From positions 1 to 53,820 of IMG/VR virus record IMGVR_UViG_3300025671_012102: 53,820 nucleotides of DNA; one strand, 5' to 3'. The notes beneath the pieces were generated by a model that did not search any database, had not been told where the DNA came from, and saw only the letters and a program-made list of their open reading frames with translations. Below, piece by piece: positions 1 through 6,872 of the stretch. Position numbers and translations under genes: made by a program. How positions within the stretch are numbered: the stretch's first letter is position 1; each line of letters starts with the position of its first letter. This DNA comes from a virus.

Positions 1-1017
1 ATGGCTACGGCTTATAGGAAGAACAGTGGTTGGCGTGGTCAAGCGGCAATCAATGGAAAAAGAAAAACAAAGGAAGGTTTTTCCACTAAACGCGATGCAA
101 TGGCTTGGGCGGCTAATGAAGAGCGCTTAGCAAAAGAAAGCACCTCTTCTGATATTCCAGATCGCCCCTTTAGTGAAGCGCTAGAACGCTACCGTGATAC
201 GGTCAGTGTGACCAAGCGTGGTCAAAAATTTGAAATCCGAAGAATTGAACGCTGGTTGGGCAAAAGCGCCGACGAACCAGCAGACCCACTCTGTTTTATA
301 TCCCTCCAAGACCTTCAATCAAAACACTTTGCCGAATGGCGAGACAGACGCCTGCAAAAAGTAGCCGTTGGCACAGTCTTACGTGAATGGACCGTACTTT
401 CTTCTATTTGCAGTCAGTGTGCGAAGGAATGGGGCTGGTTGAAAGAAAACCCAATGACAAGGGTGAAGCGTCCCAAAGAACCAGAAGCGAGAACAAGACG
501 GCTGTTGCCTGGCGAATTTGAACAACTGATGATCGCCACACAATACGACATAGAGATACCACCAGAATCCAAAAGCGAGCGCATCGGCGCGGCCATCGTC
601 TTTGCCATAGAAACCGCTATGCGTGCCGGTGAGATTTGTGGCATAACATGGGAGGACGTGAATTTAGAAAGGCGCACCGTTCACCTACCCAAAACAAAGA
701 ACGGTAATCCTCGTACCGTGCCGCTATCCACCACAGCCGTGAAAGTATTGGAAAAGCTCAAGACCTTAGATGACTGCAGGCTAAAAGCGTTTAATCTAAA
801 ATCAGACTCGCTTGATGTGAATTTCAGAAAGATACGCAACAAGTGCCTAATAGACGATCTACACTTTCACGATCTGAGACGGGAAGCACTGACACGACTA
901 GCAACTAAAGTGGACGTACTTAACCTAGCGAAGATATCAGGCCATACAGACCTAAGAATCCTGCAGCGGGTTTACTACGCACCAGATATGGGTGATATTG
1001 CATTGATGCTGGATTAA
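1..1017 (+). CDS. int: Tyrosine recombinase, phage integrase
   Basis: Site-specific recombinase expected to integrate and excise the phage at a host att site. The protein has 338 residues. An N-terminal arm-type DNA-binding segment (about 1-50) is followed by a SAM-like core-binding domain (about 55-155) and a catalytic domain (about 165-330). Visible catalytic residues are Arg208 (TAMRAGE), the HDLR box with His290 and Arg293, His315 in SGHTD, and the nucleophile Tyr325 or Tyr326 in RVYYAP. All active-site residues are present, so the enzyme looks intact. The window begins at its ATG, so its ribosome binding site and the neighbouring attachment site lie outside view. A gene of this kind at the outer edge of a prophage fits an att-proximal position. 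Assignment to the tyrosine recombinase family is secure; the target site cannot be told from this sequence. Confidence 0.97.
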   Translation: MATAYRKNSGWRGQAAINGKRKTKEGFSTKRDAMAWAANEERLAKESTSSDIPDRPFSEALERYRDTVSVTKRGQKFEIRRIERWLGKSADEPADPLCFISLQDLQSKHFAEWRDRRLQKVAVGTVLREWTVLSSICSQCAKEWGWLKENPMTRVKRPKEPEARTRRLLPGEFEQLMIATQYDIEIPPESKSERIGAAIVFAIETAMRAGEICGITWEDVNLERRTVHLPKTKNGNPRTVPLSTTAVKVLEKLKTLDDCRLKAFNLKSDSLDVNFRKIRNKCLIDDLHFHDLRREALTRLATKVDVLNLAKISGHTDLRILQRVYYAPDMGDIALMLD

Positions 1018-1035
1018 CTTGATGGATTTATATAT

Positions 1036-1656
1036 ATGGAGAGTAATAGTTTTACCTTAGGAGATATGTCAGAAGGGCTAATCAGACAAAGACGAAACTT
1101 GATATCTGTTTCTTGTATTCTTGTATTTCTAAAGTTTGCGGGTGTTGAAATTAGTAAGTTAAGTTTTCTTGGGTTAGATTTTGATGAATTAAAAAATCCT
1201 TCTGCTTTTTATTTGCTTATATGGGTAGCGTACTTCTACTTTGCACTACGTTATTACCAGTACTTTTGGCAGGAAGGTAGGTCTAAGGTCACAAATAATT
1301 ATATTAGTGGTGTGAGGAATCGTACCATTAATAAAGTATGGACTAATGCGAAAAAGAGCAAAATAAATGGAGAGTTTCGTACATATGAACCTAACACTTT
1401 AGAAGAATTAGAAGCTAATGATTGGAAGTATGAGGCAACTTATAGAAAAGCTGATGGGACAAAAATTGTCGTGGGAATGGTTCTGGAGAAAAAAGAACGT
1501 GTTAAATGTAGGGTGAATACAATTATTAATCTTACGTTCCATACCAGTATAGTGACTGATTACTTACTGCCATTCTTGTTCGCTATCGGTGCACTTTCTT
1601 ATTGTGCTACTGGATCAACATCAAGTTTGTTTTGGGCTTTAAGAGATAGCTTTTAA
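1036..1656 (+). CDS. Multi-spanning membrane protein of unknown function
   Basis: A 206-residue protein I do not recognise. It has three probable membrane segments: about residues 22-38, 57-75 and 173-190. A charged cytosolic or periplasmic section (about 80-165) between the second and third is rich in Lys and Glu. It starts 18 bases after the integrase stop, with only a weak GGAT-like ribosome binding site, so it may be read with int. Its base composition is AT-richer than the integrase, which suits a cargo (moron) gene. The next visible structure on this strand is the hairpin at 1742. Superinfection exclusion or envelope modification is a common role for such genes, but nothing in the sequence proves it. 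Confidence 0.7.
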   Translation: MESNSFTLGDMSEGLIRQRRNLISVSCILVFLKFAGVEISKLSFLGLDFDELKNPSAFYLLIWVAYFYFALRYYQYFWQEGRSKVTNNYISGVRNRTINKVWTNAKKSKINGEFRTYEPNTLEELEANDWKYEATYRKADGTKIVVGMVLEKKERVKCRVNTIINLTFHTSIVTDYLLPFLFAIGALSYCATGSTSSLFWALRDSF

Positions 1657-1741
1657 AATATTATTTAATTCATGAAAGTTGTGTGAGTTAAGGAAAGATA
1701 TTTGATGCCGAAAAAATATGCTAATGAAAATCAGAATAAAA

Positions 1742-1775
1742 GCCGCTCTACCTAGGTAGAACGGCCTGTTCTTTT
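1742..1775. terminator. Bidirectional hairpin terminator
   Basis: Arms GCCG plus TCTACC (1742-1752) pair with GGTAGA plus CGGC (1755-1765), with one opposed C/A inside the stem. On the plus strand the hairpin is followed by CTGTTCTTTT. On the minus strand it is followed by CTTTTATTCT. It can therefore end the transcript of the membrane protein at 1036-1656 and also the minus-strand small peptide gene at 1774-1851, whose stop codon lies immediately beside it. Confidence 0.65.
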
Positions 1776-1851
1776 ACTTGCGAAAAATAAGAACTAGTAG
1801 CTTCACAATATTCACTACCAGGGCAGTCACAAGGACAGCTATTTCTAGCAT
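1774..1851 (-). CDS. 25-residue hydrophobic peptide, candidate type I toxin
   Basis: A 25-codon frame encodes a single hydrophobic helix: it begins MLEIAVLV, runs through ALVVNIV and KLLVLI, and ends FRK. One membrane-spanning helix with a short basic C-terminus is the general form of TisB- and Ldr-like type I toxins, and the opening M-x-(E/D)-IA pattern recalls TisB. A GAGGTG ribosome binding site lies 3 bases before ATG, inside the arm of a perfect 6-bp hairpin (1854-1874). A five-codon frame (1845-1862, MRCLC) starts in the hairpin loop and stops inside the peptide's second codon, suggesting translational coupling. A terminator (1742-1765) follows at once. Everything here is direct observation of sequence; the toxin role is inference. 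No antisense RNA has been located with certainty. Confidence 0.5.
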   Translation of the reverse strand: MLEIAVLVTALVVNIVKLLVLIFRK

Positions 1852-1853
1852 AA

Positions 1854-1874
1854 GCACCTCATTATCCTAGGTGC
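1854..1874 (-). promoter_or_regulatory. Hairpin burying the ribosome binding site of the 25-residue peptide
   Basis: Read on the minus strand, GCACCT (1874-1869) pairs perfectly with AGGTGC (1859-1854) around a 9-base loop. The second arm contains the AGGTG ribosome binding sequence for the ATG at 1851. The loop contains an upstream ATG that opens a five-codon frame. Folding would block translation until the structure is opened, as in many type I toxin mRNAs. Confidence 0.5.
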
Positions 1875-1889
1875 CGCTTGGTTGTATGT

Positions 1890-2072
1890 TTATCTGGCCT
1901 TCCACACACCAACATCGATGAAATGGTGCAAGCACACGGCAGTTAAAAATCCCTCTTTGCCAGCTAGCTGTCACACTAGGTTAGGGGTGTCTCCCCTAGC
2001 GATGAAGACGGTTCTAGAGATTAATTCACCGTTTACAACAGTAGTAATCTCCTTAATTGCCGATGCAGCCAT
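1890..2072 (-). pseudogene. Possible 61-codon reading frame interrupted by in-frame TGA
   Basis: On the minus strand an ATG at 2072 opens a frame of 61 codons to a TAA at 1890-1892, interrupted once by TGA at 1971-1973 (codon 34). The residues on both sides read like ordinary protein: VVNGELISRTVFIARGD before the stop, and AGKEGFLTAVCLHHFIDVG after it. No good ribosome binding site is visible before the ATG. It may be a decayed small prophage gene, or a chance frame in a structured regulatory region; a 69-codon frame on the opposite strand (1882-2091) covers the same bases. I do not recognise a family. Confidence 0.25.
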
Positions 2073-2223
2073 TAACTCATCGATTCAATGATTCTAAAGC
2101 AATGTTTAGGTTTAAGACAAACTAGGATTGGATATAATTGTGAAAAAGGTTACTATTTGACCTATCGATGAGATGGTGCATTGCGCACATGATGTTAGGC
2201 CGTCAACCGAACATCAATGAATT

Positions 2224-2247
2224 AACTGCCCAAGTGGCGGTTTTTTT
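2224..2247 (+). terminator. Rho-independent terminator
   Basis: AACTGCC (2224-2230) pairs with GGCGGTT (2236-2242), with one wobble, around loop CAAGT, followed by a run of T to 2247. It would end any short transcript that begins in the 1863-2220 region, before the nuclease gene at 2397. Confidence 0.6.
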
Positions 2248-2396
2248 GTGCCTGGCGTTTGGTTTGACTAGCGCAAAAGAGCAAAACAATTTACTGTAAA
2301 GGAAATGACAACAATATGAAGCAATCATACACTCAGATTGCAGTGCAACTACGCTAGAAAAGCGCAGCATGTCACACTAGTAGTACAAGGGAAGTT

Positions 2397-3275
2397 ATGG
2401 CTAATAATGATAAGGGACGTGTCTTCGGCCATATTCCTGGGACCACAGTAGGTCAAATTTTTAAAGACCGTGCCGCTTTAGCGAAAGCCGGTATTCATAA
2501 ACCCAACCAAGCCGGGATTAGCGGTAGTGGTAAAGAAGGCGCGGACTCTATTGTCTTATCCGGTGGTTATGAAGACGATGAAGATCGTGGGGATGAGATA
2601 ATTTACACCGGTGCTGGCGGTCAAGACCCAGGGACCAAAAAACAAAACGCAGATCAAACCCTAGATGGCAAAAATCTAGCCCTAGCCAGAAGCCACCTAG
2701 AAGGTTATCCGGTTCGCGTTTCTCGAAGCCTCAAGCACAAAGACCCAAAATCAACAGAAAAAGGTTATGAGTATTCAGGCTTATACAAAGTAGATGACTA
2801 CTGGCAAGAAAAGGGCCGTTCTGGTTTTTATGTTTGGCGATACCGTCTTATTGCCTGTGACGAACAACCTATCCAAGTAGCACCTAACGAACCATCAAAC
2901 GGCTATACTGAGGCTAGGCGAGTACAAACCACCGTTCAGCGGATCGTTCGAGATACCAAAATAGCCAAGCACGTAAAGCTGCTGCACAACTACCAATGCC
3001 AAGTATGCGGGACCTCGTTAGAAACCAGTGCCGGTTTATATGCCGAAGCCGCCCACATCAAACCATTAGGTCAACCTCACAACGGGCCAGATGTAGAAAG
3101 CAACATCCTCTGTCTTTGCCCCAATCACCACGTACTCTTTGATAATGGTGGGTTCACCATCGATGATGAACTAAAGCTGATCGGCATAGAGGGCGAATTG
3201 AAGACAGTAAAAAAGCACAAGATTGAAAAAAAATTTATCCAGTACCACCGTGAACACTATCAGGTGAGAAGTTAA
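2397..3275 (+). CDS. SRA-HNH modification-dependent restriction endonuclease
   Basis: A 292-residue two-domain protein. The N-terminal part (about 6-155) has the YDG/SRA signature: GHIPG at 11-15, SGGYEDDEDRGDE near 55-67, DQTLDGKN near 86-93, and the late GYEYSGLYKVDDYW motif at 123-136. SRA domains flip out and read 5-methyl- or 5-hydroxymethylcytosine. The C-terminal part is an HNH nuclease: Cys201/Cys204, AHIKP with His220, Asn236, the CLCPNHH segment with Cys239, Cys241 and His245, and Asp249. This architecture is known from type IV restriction enzymes such as TagI and ScoMcrA. The likely role is cleavage of DNA carrying modified cytosine, protecting the lysogen from other phages. The ribosome binding site AAGGGA precedes the ATG. 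It stands alone, with no methylase gene beside it, as expected for type IV enzymes. Confidence 0.88.
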   Translation: MANNDKGRVFGHIPGTTVGQIFKDRAALAKAGIHKPNQAGISGSGKEGADSIVLSGGYEDDEDRGDEIIYTGAGGQDPGTKKQNADQTLDGKNLALARSHLEGYPVRVSRSLKHKDPKSTEKGYEYSGLYKVDDYWQEKGRSGFYVWRYRLIACDEQPIQVAPNEPSNGYTEARRVQTTVQRIVRDTKIAKHVKLLHNYQCQVCGTSLETSAGLYAEAAHIKPLGQPHNGPDVESNILCLCPNHHVLFDNGGFTIDDELKLIGIEGELKTVKKHKIEKKFIQYHREHYQVRS

Positions 3276-3360
3276 TTTTTGATTAAATCAGATATAAATA
3301 ATTTTTAAATTTAGGCTTTATTTAAACCTGAAAATATTTTCTATTAATGGACGCTAAAAA

Positions 3361-4143
3361 ATGAAATCAAAAAATCACAGGATAAAGTTTTATATTATTC
3401 TATTTTTTTCATTGTTGTTATTTATGGTTTTGGTTGTTTGCCCTTTAGGAAACGCACTCTATGATAAATATAGAAATAATGAGTTAAAGGTAGACGATTC
3501 TTTAATCTTGCCAAACGTTGTTATTGCTGATGCCTGTGATGAAAACGATCAGAATTGTATGAAGAACGTTATTCTTATTAATTCGGCGATTAGCTTAAAT
3601 ACTATAGAATCTTTTAATAAATTAAAACTTCCAGAAAATGTTGATACAGTATGTTTTTCAAGCTCTGGAGGTAATGTTGAGGTATCAATTCTAATCGGTA
3701 ATTATATTAAAAAACATGGTTTTAATACCTGTATGGCCTCAAAATATAAGATACATAATATATTGCAAGATGGGGGGGTTCTTACTATGCATACTGGAGG
3801 ATGCGCTTCTATGTGTCCGTTAATACTTTTAATGGGGGAAGAAAGGTATGCAATAGGTGGTAATTTCAAAATTGAACTTCATCACATAGGTAAAACACGT
3901 AATTATTGTATTTGCGAAATTAAAACGAATTCATCTGATAGTGATGGTGACGTCATATCAATGCTGAGCTCTGTCGGAACAGAGAGCGATATAAATAAAA
4001 AGATAGATTTTTTTCGATTATCACAAGAAACAGATTTTAAAGAAGATAAATTGTATCGAGTTACTGAAGATGAACTTCAGAAGTATAGAGTGTTTACAGA
4101 GTACTATTCTAGTTCACCATTAAGTGTAAAAACTGATGTATAG
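3361..4143 (+). CDS. Membrane-anchored ClpP/COG3904-like protein
   Basis: A 260-residue AT-rich gene product. One N-terminal membrane anchor (about 8-33) is followed by a periplasmic-type domain. Within it, SSSGGNVEVSILIGNYI (from about 100) resembles the SPGG oxyanion loop of ClpP/crotonase-fold serine proteases. GGCASMC (146-152) places a Ser150 where COG3904 proteins have their catalytic serine in C-A-S-x-C, and ELHH (His174/His175) matches the later catalytic histidine region. This is motif-level similarity only. In COG3904 relatives, substrates are largely unknown. It lies 85 bases after the SRA-HNH gene in the cargo block; low GC points to recent acquisition. A defence or envelope role is possible but unproved. 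Confidence 0.55.
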   Translation: MKSKNHRIKFYIILFFSLLLFMVLVVCPLGNALYDKYRNNELKVDDSLILPNVVIADACDENDQNCMKNVILINSAISLNTIESFNKLKLPENVDTVCFSSSGGNVEVSILIGNYIKKHGFNTCMASKYKIHNILQDGGVLTMHTGGCASMCPLILLMGEERYAIGGNFKIELHHIGKTRNYCICEIKTNSSDSDGDVISMLSSVGTESDINKKIDFFRLSQETDFKEDKLYRVTEDELQKYRVFTEYYSSSPLSVKTDV

Positions 4144-4217
4144 TTGAAGTATTCTGGAGCTAGTTGGTATTTATTAGTTATAAAAAAACAATACCTATTC
4201 AGGTTAAAGGAGTAATC

Positions 4218-4424
4218 ATGGACAGTTCAACACCAAACTACGCGGTTTCTAGCAATAAGAAAAAAGCCATCTACTCCTTGAAGAGAATTTAGAAAAGTGT
4301 GGTGGCATGCGCCAAATTTCATATGGTTGAGGTTCTTGCCTATAAAGTAAAGACAATAGAGCTAAGAGACGGCGGACATCCGCTTATCATCCTAACGGAA
4401 CAAGAGTGGGTTAGGTTTATTTAG
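4218..4424 (+). pseudogene. Small gene broken by an amber codon
   Basis: A strong ribosome binding site (AAAGGAG, 6 bases before ATG 4218) opens a frame of 68 codons ending at TAG 4422-4424, but TAG at 4290-4292 (codon 25) interrupts it. The part after the stop reads as ordinary protein, with AKFHMVEVLAYKVKTIELRD followed by a GGHPLII segment, and has no good start signal of its own. The simplest reading is a small regulatory or hypothetical prophage gene inactivated by one nonsense change. An alternative is translation of only the 24-residue first part. The family is not recognised. Confidence 0.5.
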
Positions 4425-4551
4425 TCTGTTTGGTTAAGAAGAGTGCTTTCTACAAGATGCTAAGAAATTGATAGGTGACTAAGTTAAGAGTGTTCCTGAT
4501 GTTTTCTTATAATTTTTTCAGTATGATTTTTAAATATAAGCTTGAGTAAAT

Positions 4552-6087
4552 ATGAACCAAAAATACTATTTATTTTATACTATCAATCTTATTGTTAGGC
4601 TTTTTCCTGTACTTTTTAGTAAAAAAATGAAAAGCATTTCTAATGCTTTTTTTGAGTTCAAAAAATATAGTGAGAATAATGATAGATACAAGGATCTAAA
4701 GAGCCATAGTTTATTAGACCCTAAGGTTGATTGGAGTTTAGTGGCTGTGCACTCAGCATTTTCAATTTCTTCTAACCATGCAGATAAAATTTATAAGTGG
4801 ATAAAAGATCGAAGGCATTATGAATCAGGTGGTGTGGGGAAATCACGTATTGATGATAATTCATGGCATAATTTGGGGTTCTTTGTACCGAATGGTATAA
4901 AAAGTATAGATGCTATTCCTGTCGGTTTAGATTCTAAGTTTGTTAAGAGCTGTGAAGTGCATTTTGCTTCAATATCTGGGTTGTATTATATATCAATTTA
5001 TTGGTTTTTAAGCGAGGAAGCTAATGATTTGGTTAAATCTTTAGATGTTTCAAATGAAAAATCTATGGAGATTAAAGTTAAAACATGTAATCCATTTAGT
5101 TTTGGTTATGGCATATTACATCACTACAGTAAGATATCTTATTGTAAGGACTTGATAGAAAATAATCTAAAATTGTTAAATGATGATATTTCATATCTGG
5201 AAAAAAGAATAAATAATATTTTAATGGGGCGTTCATTTGATTATACTTCTATAAGGAATTTAGAGGTATTAGTAAAGTCCGATGACTCATATTTCAATTT
5301 AATTTCAGATAATTTGGTAGATGAAGATAGGTGTATTAATAGTTTTTCTATTGATCGAAATCCACCACTCTTGCCTATGATTAATGAAAATAACGAATCT
5401 TTTTTAGATGATTTTTCACAATTTGGAATTGATATACCATTTAATTCGGTTTTTATTAAATCTGAAAACTTAACGGATGAAGATAGAAAAGAAAAATATG
5501 GCTTTTCCTATGGGAACACTTCATGTCATATTCATGATTCTCATAATTTTCTTTCTATTTTTTATCTCTTGGATAATGAGTATAATAATCTTGTCGATAA
5601 ATATTCAAGTATAATATCAAATGAACACTATGAGGAAAGTGATCATTATGAAATGCTTTATGAAGCTTTTGTTGAATTCGATGCTTTATCTAGAAAAATT
5701 GAGAAGGTAAATTCTGATGGATGGGTGTTGTTTTCTGACTTTTCTAAAGAGAAAAAAATATTAGAATTGTTTTTTTCTAAAACTAAATGTACTTTTGAAA
5801 AAATAAGTAAAACAAAGTTAGAAGTGGAGGTTCTTAAGAGAAATAAAAATGAAAAAATACAGTCTAGTAATTTGAAGTATCAAAAAAGAAACTCAATTTT
5901 AATTGTTATATTGGTGATTGTTCAAATTGTTATAGGTTTTTTTAGTTTGGATGAAAATAAAATAAATATATTGATGTTGTTTTTAAAAACTCCTTTTGGT
6001 TTTTTCATTGTCCTAGTTTTAATAATATGCATTGGGTATTTTTTATATAAAATTTTAGTTAAGTTGGGAAGCTTTTTAATACGATGA
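4552..6087 (+). CDS. Large AT-rich membrane protein of unknown function
   Basis: A 511-residue protein with no family I recognise. The body (about 1-440) is hydrophilic, with a stretch rich in Asn, Ser, Asp and Lys. The C-terminus has two strong membrane helices (about 449-466 and 476-500) and a short basic tail. A hydrophobic N-terminal patch (about 5-20) could be a further membrane contact. It is markedly AT-rich compared with the phage core, follows the nuclease and ClpP-like genes, and is closed off by the terminator at 6105. A soluble sensor-like body with C-terminal membrane helices resembles abortive-infection effectors in general layout. This is inference from layout and location only. 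Confidence 0.65.
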   Translation: MNQKYYLFYTINLIVRLFPVLFSKKMKSISNAFFEFKKYSENNDRYKDLKSHSLLDPKVDWSLVAVHSAFSISSNHADKIYKWIKDRRHYESGGVGKSRIDDNSWHNLGFFVPNGIKSIDAIPVGLDSKFVKSCEVHFASISGLYYISIYWFLSEEANDLVKSLDVSNEKSMEIKVKTCNPFSFGYGILHHYSKISYCKDLIENNLKLLNDDISYLEKRINNILMGRSFDYTSIRNLEVLVKSDDSYFNLISDNLVDEDRCINSFSIDRNPPLLPMINENNESFLDDFSQFGIDIPFNSVFIKSENLTDEDRKEKYGFSYGNTSCHIHDSHNFLSIFYLLDNEYNNLVDKYSSIISNEHYEESDHYEMLYEAFVEFDALSRKIEKVNSDGWVLFSDFSKEKKILELFFSKTKCTFEKISKTKLEVEVLKRNKNEKIQSSNLKYQKRNSILIVILVIVQIVIGFFSLDENKINILMLFLKTPFGFFIVLVLIICIGYFLYKILVKLGSFLIR

Positions 6088-6104
6088 GCTATGTTAAATT
6101 ACAC

Positions 6105-6132
6105 AAAAAAACCGCCCTTTGGCGGTTTTTTA
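6105..6132. terminator. Bidirectional terminator between cargo block and leftward operon
   Basis: AAAAAACCGCC (to 6116) pairs with GGCGGTTTTTT (from 6121) around CTTT. With A-runs on one side and T-runs on the other it serves both the plus-strand gene ending at 6087 and the minus-strand operon ending at 6152. Confidence 0.85.
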
Positions 6133-6151
6133 ATGTCTGTTGTAAATCAAT

Positions 6152-6436
6152 TCAATGCGTCATTTTCTGAGCCAATGCCCATGACATTACGTCGCTGGCG
6201 ACCCAACGCCAGTTGGTGCGGTTTTCTGATCCGCCTACGTTTCTTGCTTGTGGAAAGGTGCGTTTGCACGCTACGTCGCCCATGAATTTCTTTTTTGATA
6301 ACCCAAGGTAAGCGGCGCATTCGTCTGAACCCCATAGGGTTTTGTTGTCTGCGACTTTCGGTTTGCTTAGGGTTTGGATCAGTTGTTCTAGCTTTTCAGC
6401 AAGAGAAGCGTCAATTTTATTAATATCTGAATTCAT
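6152..6436 (-). CDS. AlpA/Xis-like helix-turn-helix protein
   Basis: A 94-residue protein with an N-terminal helical segment (about 1-30) and a MerR/AlpA-like winged helix (about 34-85). The motif WGSDECAAYLGLSKKKF is the recognition helix-turn-helix, and RNVGGSENRTNWRWVASDV is the typical wing followed by W-x-x-x-D-V. Such proteins act as transcription regulators or excisionases. It is the last gene of the leftward early operon, the one nearest the integrase on this strand, which makes an excisionase role attractive but unproved. The ribosome binding site GGAGAAT-like sequence precedes the ATG. Compare the second AlpA-type gene at 12687-12851, the first of the same operon. Confidence 0.65.
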   Translation of the reverse strand: MNSDINKIDASLAEKLEQLIQTLSKPKVADNKTLWGSDECAAYLGLSKKKFMGDVACKRTFPQARNVGGSENRTNWRWVASDVMSWALAQKMTH

Positions 6437-6453
6437 CTTATTCTCCTTCAGCT

Positions 6454-6702
6454 TTAGGCTGCTAGTTCTAGATTTGATATGTATGAATAACGACGGCCTT
6501 GGTGCATCAGTCGTTTAATTGTTTCACGAGCGCGAGCTTGGCCTTCTTGGCCCATGCCGTTTTCCATTGCGGCGTAGATCAGCCTTATTTCTGCTTCTAT
6601 GGCATCACCGTATGCATCGCTAAAGTTTTTGCATTCAGGCGTGTAATGCGACAAACGTAAGGCGGCATTAAGCGCCTCATTTGCTAGTTTATGAGTGGTC
6701 AT
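6454..6702 (-). CDS. Small conserved-type phage protein, unknown function
   Basis: An 82-residue helical protein, beginning MTTHKLANEALN. I chose the ATG at 6702 because AAGG lies 8 bases upstream; the open frame runs further up to 6783 but that part reads poorly (MAWVWLQFKAP). The sequence is Ala-rich with several Arg and Tyr near the C-terminus (RRYSYI). No motif is recognised. It lies 17 bases before the AlpA-like gene and should share its transcript. Confidence 0.55.
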   Translation of the reverse strand: MTTHKLANEALNAALRLSHYTPECKNFSDAYGDAIEAEIRLIYAAMENGMGQEGQARARETIKRLMHQGRRYSYISNLELAA

Positions 6703-6838
6703 TTTGTTTACCTTTGGCAAGTTGGTCTGAGAAATGAAGAGGGCGCTAATGGGCGCTTTGAATTGCAGCCAAACCCAAGCCACTTATGGGCGCTGTGCCA
6801 AGCTAGGTGTGGCACCACCTACTGGCTGCAAATCAAAG

Positions 6839-6862
6839 AGCCCACCAGTGTGTCGGTGGGCT
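6839..6862. terminator. Hairpin in the leftward operon, possible attenuator
   Basis: AGCCCACC (6839-6846) pairs perfectly with GGTGGGCT (6855-6862) around an 8-base loop. On the minus strand it follows the stop codon of the gene at 6873-7715 and is trailed by CTTTGATTT, a weak T-rich tail. It could reduce read-through into the last two genes, 6702-6152. Confidence 0.4.
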
Positions 6863-6872
6863 AGTCGCTCTA

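Larger units (their letters stand above)
1863..2396. other. Intergenic region with short repeats, no convincing gene
   Basis: This stretch between the 25-residue peptide and the SRA-HNH gene has no well-supported coding region. It holds a 17-base element present twice with one mismatch (1914-1930 and 2164-2180; both read ATCGATGA, A/G, ATGGTGCA) and an 11-base repeat TGTCACACTAG (1969-1979 and 2370-2380). A stem of TTAGGGG with CCCCTAG around TGTCT lies near 1981-1999, and a terminator at 2224-2247. These features suggest a small regulatory RNA or the remnant of a duplicated leader, possibly including an antisense partner for the peptide gene at 1774-1851. That link is speculative. Confidence 0.35.

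Noticed and set aside
1882-2091. Plus-strand frame of 69 codons
   Set aside because: It lacks a ribosome binding site and overlaps hairpins and repeats; it is more likely a by-product of a structured region.
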